Part shown: piece after piece, positions 41,103 through 45,767 of the stretch | How the letters are laid out: every line of letters begins with the position of its first letter | How positions within the stretch are numbered: position 1 is the first letter of the stretch | Assembly: GCF_021556455.1 (NCBI RefSeq) | Contig: NZ_JAKGCV010000009.1 | Location: forward strand, 1 to 45,767 | Origin: Streptomyces fuscigenes | GTDB lineage: Bacteria > Actinomycetota > Actinomycetes > Streptomycetales > Streptomycetaceae | Reading direction: 5' to 3' | Length of the DNA stretch: 45,767 nucleotides | The notes under the pieces: model-generated | Database searches by the model: none | The model's input: the letters and a program-made list of their open reading frames with translations, nothing else | Told to the model about the DNA's origin: nothing | Program-made: the position numbers and the translations under genes

Positions 41103-42113
41103 ATGAACGCAGGCCGCAGCTCCGCCGGACCCGACACCGCGCCCGGGGCGGACGGTGAGGCGAGCGGGCCCGGGACGGACGGTGGCACGGACGGCTCCGC
41201 GTACGTCGCGGCCTACCTCCGCCGCATCGGCCTGCACCCCGAGAACGCGCTCGACGCGCTCGACGCGGACGCCGCGACCCTGCGGGCCGTGCACCGGGCG
41301 CACGCCTACGCGCTGCCCTTCGAGAACATCGACCCCGTCCTCGGCACGGTGCCGTCCCTCACGGCCGCCGACCTCGACGCCAAGATGGTGCGCGGCGGCC
41401 GGGGCGGCTACTGCTACGAACAGAACACGCTGCTGGCCAACGCCCTCGTCGCCCTCGGCTTCCGCGTGACCCTGCTGGCCGCGCGCGTCCTCGTCGGCAC
41501 CGACGACATCGCCTCGCGCCCCCGTACGCACATGGCGCTGCTGGTCGAGCCGGTCGCGGGCGAGGACGGCAGCGGGCAGACGGGCGGCGGGCAGACGGAC
41601 GCCGGACGGGCGGCCGAGGGGCGCACGCCGTACCTCGCCGACGTGGGCTTCGGCGCCCCGGGGGCGCTCCTCGAACCGGTGCCGCTCGTCGCCGACACCG
41701 TCTTCACGGCCGAGGGCCGCACGCACCGCCTCGTACGCCTGCCGCATGACGGCCCGTCCCCGATGTGGGCGCTCGAGGCCCGCGGCGGGAACGGGTGGGC
41801 CCGGCAGTACGCGTTCACCCGCGAACCCTTCGAGCGGCCCGACTTCGACGTGATCAACTGGCACATCGCCACCAACCCGCGGTCGCCGTTCTCCCGGCGC
41901 CTGTTCGTGCAGCGCGCGCTGCCCGGGAGTGTGCACCGGGCGCTCACGGACGGCACGTTCACCGAAACGCGCGACGGCGGCGCGGTCCGCACCTACGACG
42001 TGCGCTCGGACGCCGCGCTGCGCGAAGCCCTGACCGGCGAGTTCGGCATCACGCCGCCCGACGGCGCCGACCTCGCCCCCGCGCACCTCGCGGCGCGCCG
42101 CCTCACGCCCTGA
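41103..42113 (+). CDS. Arylamine N-acetyltransferase (NAT)
   Basis: 336 residues. Transfers acetyl from acetyl-CoA to arylamines, hydrazines or, in some gene clusters, forms amides. The catalytic triad is visible: Cys in RGGRGGYCYEQNTLLANAL (near residue 105), His in RPRTHMALLVE, Asp in PYLADVGFGAPG. HAYALPFENIDPVLG near residue 70 is also conserved. A Gly/Gln/Thr-rich insertion of about 20 residues lies between the His and Asp motifs. ATG 41103 lies only a few bases after TAGGGTTGG, with no clear Shine-Dalgarno, so a leaderless transcript is possible. Confidence 0.92.
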   Translation: MNAGRSSAGPDTAPGADGEASGPGTDGGTDGSAYVAAYLRRIGLHPENALDALDADAATLRAVHRAHAYALPFENIDPVLGTVPSLTAADLDAKMVRGGRGGYCYEQNTLLANALVALGFRVTLLAARVLVGTDDIASRPRTHMALLVEPVAGEDGSGQTGGGQTDAGRAAEGRTPYLADVGFGAPGALLEPVPLVADTVFTAEGRTHRLVRLPHDGPSPMWALEARGGNGWARQYAFTREPFERPDFDVINWHIATNPRSPFSRRLFVQRALPGSVHRALTDGTFTETRDGGAVRTYDVRSDAALREALTGEFGITPPDGADLAPAHLAARRLTP

Positions 42114-42153
42114 CCTCGTCGGGCGGCGGGTCACCACGGCACCCTCGGACTGA

Positions 42154-42209
42154 GGACTCCGGACTCCGGACTCGGGACTCGGGACTGCGGGCTCCGGACT
42201 CGGCGCTCG
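42154..42209. repeat. 7-bp tandem repeat GGACTCC/GGACTCG
   Basis: Eight units of 7 bp with mild drift in the 137-bp convergent spacer between the NAT gene and the MBL-fold gene. Confidence 0.85.
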
Positions 42210-42250
42210 GGCCATGGAGGCTGCCCGGGCGCACGGACCGGCCGGCACGC

Positions 42251-42973
42251 CTAGCCGAGGGACGCGCCCGCCTCGCGTACCCGGCGCACCGCCTCCCGCA
42301 CGCCCCCGTCCCAGGGCGTCCCATGTCCCGGGAGCACCCACTTCGCGTCGATCTCCGCGAGCCGGTCGAGCGAGGCCAGGGCCTGCTCAGGGTCGTCGGT
42401 GAAGGGCGCCGGAGCCGGGCCGCGCCGCCCGGTGAGCACGTGGCGCGTCGTGAGCCCGTCGCCGACGAACACCGCGTCGACCGCGGGCACGTGCACGGCG
42501 ATGCTGCCCGGCGAGTGCCCGGGCAGCGCCATGACGCGGGGTGCGCCGGGCAGGTCCAGCACGTCCCCGCCGGCCACCTCCGACACCTCGCTCAGGTACG
42601 TGGTGCGCAGGCCGCCCTTGCGGGCCGAGTACCACAGGAAGCCGGCGGTGGCGCCGATCTTGGCGTGCCCCATGCTGTTGTGCGCCTTGGCCTCTCCCCG
42701 GGCGCGGGCCGCGTCGGCGCCGTGCACGAAGACCGGGGTGCCGTGCTCGCGGCGCAGCCGCTCGGCGAAGCCGAGGTGGTCGGTGTCGCCGTGCGTGAGC
42801 ACCACGCCCCGGACGTCCGCGGGGGTGCGGCCGAGCCCGGCGAGCTCGGCCTCCAGCTCCCGGTAGTGCCCGGCCAGCCCGGCGTCGACGACCGTCACGC
42901 CCTCGTCGGTGACCACCAGGTAGCACGCCACGATGTCGTTGCCGATCCGGTGCAGGTTCTCAGCGAGCCTCAT
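42251..42973 (-). CDS. MBL-fold metallo-hydrolase
   Basis: 240 residues. Zinc-binding motif LTHGDTDHLGFAERL (H-x-D-x-D-H form), later ALPGHSPGSIAVHVP (third His), DAVFVGDGLTTR (bridging Asp) and WVLPGHGTPW (last His). The glyoxalase-II/quorum-lactonase-like fold starts at LAENLHRIGNDIVACYLVVTDEGVTVVDAGL. The ATG at 42973 is chosen because AAGGAGAAGGAC precedes it; ATG 42991 is an alternative. Divergent from a TetR regulator with palindromes between, so it is the likely regulated gene. Substrate unknown. Confidence 0.9.
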   Translation of the reverse strand: MRLAENLHRIGNDIVACYLVVTDEGVTVVDAGLAGHYRELEAELAGLGRTPADVRGVVLTHGDTDHLGFAERLRREHGTPVFVHGADAARARGEAKAHNSMGHAKIGATAGFLWYSARKGGLRTTYLSEVSEVAGGDVLDLPGAPRVMALPGHSPGSIAVHVPAVDAVFVGDGLTTRHVLTGRRGPAPAPFTDDPEQALASLDRLAEIDAKWVLPGHGTPWDGGVREAVRRVREAGASLG

Positions 42974-43077
42974 GTCCTTCTCCTTCTCCATGTACAGCTG
43001 CCTCCACGCCCGGAGCTTCCGGGCTCGGAGGCTCCGGGACCTCACGACCCCGGGAGCCACGAAGCCGCCGGGCCTCG

Positions 43078-43098
43078 ATGGCTATGAGCCGTAGCCAT
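43078..43098. promoter_or_regulatory. Operator half-site pair ATGGCTA-N7-TAGCCAT
   Basis: Perfect 7-bp arms with a 7-bp spacer in the divergent MBL-tetR promoter region. Shares the TAGCCAT arm with the stronger palindrome at 43112-43130. Confidence 0.6.
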
Positions 43099-43111
43099 GA
43101 CAGCTACGATA

Positions 43112-43130
43112 CATAGCCATCATGGCTATG
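43112..43130. promoter_or_regulatory. 19-bp perfect palindrome, probable TetR operator
   Basis: CATAGCCAT-C-ATGGCTATG: 9-bp arms around one base, 47 bp upstream of the tetR ATG at 43177. A further ATAGCTAT lies at 43135-43142. The length and position fit the autoregulatory operator of a TetR-family repressor also controlling the divergent MBL-fold gene. Confidence 0.75.
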
Positions 43131-43176
43131 GCCAATAGCTATGATGGAGAAGACACCGCAGCCGGAAGGAAGATTC

Positions 43177-43833
43177 ATGCCGACACCCGAACGGACCTCG
43201 CTCGAAGCCATCGTCGAAGCGGCCCGCGACATCCTGGAGACGCAGGGCATCGCGCAGCTGACCATGCAGGCGGTGGGGAGCCGGGTCGGCGTGCGCGCGC
43301 CCTCGCTCTACAAGCGGGTGCGCAACCGGGACACCCTCCTCCGCCTGGTCACCGAGGCGACCTTGCGCGACCTGGAGGAACACCTCGGCGCGGTTCCGGT
43401 GTCCGCCGACCCCGGCGAGCGGCTGGGCCACCTGCTGCGCGCGATGCGCGCCTTCGCCCACTCCCGTCCGGCCGCGTACCACCTGATCTTCTCCAACACT
43501 CCCGCGCCGACCCGGCCCGAGCCGGCCCTGCTCGCCCACTCGGCGGCGCCCCTCCTGGAGACGGCGGCGGAGCTGGCCGGACCGGACCAGGCGCTCGAGG
43601 CCGCCCGCACGGTGACCGCCTGGGCGCACGGCTTCATCAGCATGGAGCTCGCCCACGCCTTCAACCTGGGCGGCGACGTGGAGCGCGCCTACGAGTACGG
43701 CATGGCCCGCCTGGCGAGCGCCCTCACCGAACCAGGTGCGCCCGCCGAACCGGGCACAGCCGCCGAATCCGGCGCCCCCGCCGGACCGGGCACCCCGGCC
43801 GGACGGGACGGCGAGGGGGCCGGGGGCCGGTGA
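43177..43833 (+). CDS. TetR-family regulator with WHG-type C-terminal domain
   Basis: 218 residues. The N-terminal helix-turn-helix is SLEAIVEAARDILETQGIAQLTMQAVGSRVGVRAPSLYKRVRNRDTLLRLVTEA. The ligand domain (about 65-185) contains TVTAWAHGFISMELAHAF, the W-x-HG signature of the WHG/TetR_C_33 group. A Pro/Ala/Gly-rich tail ends the protein. ATG 43177 has GGAAGGA upstream; an in-frame ATG at 43141 overlaps the operator cluster and is less likely. Probably represses itself and the divergent MBL-fold hydrolase through the palindromes at 43078-43130. Confidence 0.9.
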   Translation: MPTPERTSLEAIVEAARDILETQGIAQLTMQAVGSRVGVRAPSLYKRVRNRDTLLRLVTEATLRDLEEHLGAVPVSADPGERLGHLLRAMRAFAHSRPAAYHLIFSNTPAPTRPEPALLAHSAAPLLETAAELAGPDQALEAARTVTAWAHGFISMELAHAFNLGGDVERAYEYGMARLASALTEPGAPAEPGTAAESGAPAGPGTPAGRDGEGAGGR

Positions 43834-44147
43834 GGGACGCGGCCCGCCGCGGTCCGGCCGCGGCGGAGTGGGCCGGACGACGCACCGGGCCCCCGACCGC
43901 GCGAGAATGCTGGGACGGGGCCTGCCCGCGGGGCCGGAGGGACGGGCGCCGCCCACGCGGCGGCCCCGGACAGCGGCGGACGGCGGCGACCGGCTGTTCG
44001 CCGTGAACGGCTGGACAGCTGCGGACGGCTGAACGGCTGCGGACGGCTGCGAGCAGCGACCGAACGACCGAGAACCGACGACCGACGACGAACGACCGAC
44101 CGACGAACGACGGACGACTACGAACGACGAACGACACAGGAAGGGGC
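43834..44147. repeat. Gene-free spacer with CGAACGAC and GGACGGCTG repeats
   Basis: 314 bp. GAACGGCTG/GGACGGCTG units repeat near 44006-44050. CGACCGA/CGAACGAC-like units then run from about 44058 to 44136, directly up to the Shine-Dalgarno of the dehydrogenase gene. No gene is supported. Confidence 0.7.
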
Positions 44148-45203
44148 GTGACGGCCATGCGCGCCGTGGTGTTCGATGAGTTCGGCGCCGCGCCGGAGGT
44201 CCGGGAGGTGCCCGACCCCGTCCCCTCGCCGGACGCCGTCGTCGTGCGCGTCGAGGCCACGGGCCTGTGCCGCAGCGACTGGCACGGCTGGATGGGGCAC
44301 GACGAAGGAATCACGCTGCCGCACGTGCCGGGACACGAACTCGCGGGCCGCGTCGAGGCGGTGGGCTCCGCGGTGGTGGGCTGGCGGCCCGGGGACCGCG
44401 TCACCGCGCCGTTCGTCTGCGCGTGCGGCCGGTGCGCGTCCTGCGCGGCCGGGCAGCAGCAGGTGTGCGAGGCGCAGGAGCAGCCCGGTTTCACGCACTG
44501 GGGGTCGTTCGCGGAACTCGTGCCGCTGCGCCACGCGGACGTGAACCTCGTCGCCGTGCCGGACGCGATGTCGTTCCTGACGGCCGCGTCGCTCGGCTGC
44601 CGGTTCGCCACCGCCTACCGGGCGGTCGCGGAGCGCGCGGCGGTCCGTCCCGGCGAGTGGCTGGCCGTGCACGGCTGCGGCGGTGTCGGGCTGTCGGCGG
44701 TGATGATCGCGGCGGCGGCGGGCGCGCGCGTCGTGGCGGTCGACGTGGCGCCCCGCGCGCTGGAGCTGGCGCGCGAGTTCGGCGCGGTGGCCACCGTCGA
44801 CGCGTCGTCGGTCGAGGACACGGCCGCCGCGGTGCGGGACGTGACGGGCGGGGGCGCCGAGGTCTCGATCGACGCCCTGGGCTCCGCCACGACCTGCGCC
44901 GCGTCCGTGATGTGCCTGCGGCGGCGCGGCCGGCACGTGCAGGTCGGGCTGCTGCCCGGCGGCAGCACGCCGGTCCCGATGGACCGGGTCGTGTCGTACG
45001 AGATCGACGTCCTGGGCTCGCACGGCATGGCGGCGCACGCGTACCCGCGCCTGCTGGGGCAGGTGGCCTCGGGCGGCCTGCGCCCCGATCTGCTGGTCAC
45101 GTCGGTGATCGGGCTGGACGCGGCACCGGCGGCGCTGGCCTCCATGGGGGAGCGGGCGGGGGCGGCCAGGGCCGGGATGACGGTGATCACCCCCCAGTCC
45201 TGA
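44148..45203 (+). CDS. Zinc-dependent alcohol dehydrogenase
   Basis: 351 residues, medium-chain dehydrogenase family. Catalytic zinc ligands: Cys in ATGLCRSDWHGWMG and His-Glu in LPHVPGHELAGRVEAVG. The structural zinc loop is VCACGRCASCAAGQQQVCEAQ with four cysteines. The NAD(P) fold is WLAVHGCGGVGLSAVMIAAAAGARVVAVDVAPRALELAREFGA. ALGSATTCAASVMCLRRRGRHVQVGLL completes the pattern. GTG 44148 follows AGGAAGGGG closely; ATG 44157 is an alternative. Substrate unknown. Last gene of the window. Confidence 0.93.
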   Translation: MTAMRAVVFDEFGAAPEVREVPDPVPSPDAVVVRVEATGLCRSDWHGWMGHDEGITLPHVPGHELAGRVEAVGSAVVGWRPGDRVTAPFVCACGRCASCAAGQQQVCEAQEQPGFTHWGSFAELVPLRHADVNLVAVPDAMSFLTAASLGCRFATAYRAVAERAAVRPGEWLAVHGCGGVGLSAVMIAAAAGARVVAVDVAPRALELAREFGAVATVDASSVEDTAAAVRDVTGGGAEVSIDALGSATTCAASVMCLRRRGRHVQVGLLPGGSTPVPMDRVVSYEIDVLGSHGMAAHAYPRLLGQVASGGLRPDLLVTSVIGLDAAPAALASMGERAGAARAGMTVITPQS

Positions 45204-45767
45204 ACGCGAGACCCCGGCGCCGGACGACCGCCTCCGGCAGCAGCGCCGGACGACCGCCTCCGGCCCCGGCGCCGGACGGCGCCTCCGCGCCCGCCTCCGG
45301 ATGCCCCACCAGCCCGCCCCACCACCCCGTGCCCGGCCCCGGCGCACCACCGGGCCGCCCCACCACCCTCCGCCCCGTCGCCCCGCCGCGCCGGAACACA
45401 CTGCGCGGCGGACCCGGAGACTCCCGCGAAGCGGAACCGGGAACAGCACGCGAACCGCACGCGGGACGGGGCCGGTGACACCGCACGAGGCGTGCCCCGA
45501 CCCGGGAGCCCCGGGCGCCCCCGCATGCGGCAACCGGGGGACCCAATCTGAGTATTGAGTTAATCGGTCGCGGCCGCCGTGTGGCTTTTTCCTTTCCGGG
45601 CACGGGCACTTTGTGGACCCGACACCTGGAACCGACACGACAGCGGCGGCCGGTGCGAACGGTGCGACCGAGGAAGCGACGGGCGGCGGCAGACGCCCCG
45701 GGTACGTCCCCCGGGGCGCCGCCGCACGTCCCTCCGGCGCCCCGGCCGGCCGCTCCGGCCGCGCGCC
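45204..45767. other. Gene-free end region with tandem repeats
   Basis: 564 bp. GCGCCGGACGACCGCCTCCG repeats two to three times at 45218-45290. An A/T-rich island (GAGTATTGAGTTAATCGG near 45550) interrupts the GC-rich sequence and may be a promoter for a gene beyond the right edge. Open frames here have biased Arg/Pro composition and are not called. Confidence 0.5.

Noticed and set aside
45204..45767. Small open frames at the right end
   Set aside because: Arg/Pro-biased translations, no Shine-Dalgarno, and tandem repeats in the DNA.

Overview
This window is high-GC actinobacterial chromosome, most likely Streptomyces. The support is extreme third-position G/C in every gene, GTG starts, ATGA/GTGA-type overlaps inside operons, many ECF sigma and anti-sigma genes, TerD, SPW-repeat and DUF4232 proteins, and a GAF-PAS-GGDEF protein resembling Streptomyces CdgB. 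I see no rRNA, tRNA or CRISPR array, and no phage or plasmid backbone.

Layout. 1-7200: an amino-acid permease whose frame is open to the left window edge; an IS5-type insertion sequence that appears to carry a passenger gene; a class II aldolase; and a two-gene end-joining unit (LigD-type phosphoesterase plus ATP-dependent ligase). 7200-12100: an envelope-stress-like island. An ECF sigma factor and a zinc-finger/Asp23 fusion plus a small Asp23 protein run leftward. An Asp23 protein, a small membrane protein, a second small Asp23 protein, a two-TM protein and an AmaP-like anchor run rightward.

12200-21400: a SigK-type regulon island. A tightly overlapping lipid operon (FAD amine oxidase, DUF1365, cyclopropane-synthase-like methyltransferase, DUF1295) diverges from a membrane-anchored molybdopterin oxidoreductase followed by an Mpt70/83-like fasciclin lipoprotein; sigK and rskA close the island. 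The gene set matches M. tuberculosis Rv0449c-Rv0444c plus its SigK-controlled fasciclin antigens.

21800-36300: mostly single genes. They are two GNAT acetyltransferases, a GlxA/AraC regulator divergent from a cupin, a hypothetical protein, an M1 peptidase lipoprotein, TerD, an ArfB-like hydrolase, a flavin reductase, the diguanylate cyclase (with a CRP-like operator upstream), a carbohydrate-binding-like membrane protein, a DUF4232 lipoprotein, a 65-residue small protein and a six-TM protein. 36700-45767: an MHS-type transporter, an S53 peptidase, an SPW-repeat protein, an arylamine N-acetyltransferase, an MBL-fold hydrolase divergent from a WHG-type TetR regulator across strong palindromes, and a zinc alcohol dehydrogenase.

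Two signals run across the whole window. First, there are unusually many short tandem repeats: units of 6, 7, 8, 12, 15, 20 and 40 bp in spacers, and multiples of three inside genes. Second, perfect hairpins sit between convergent genes as probable bidirectional terminators. Functions are inferred from reading protein motifs by eye; no database search was possible.
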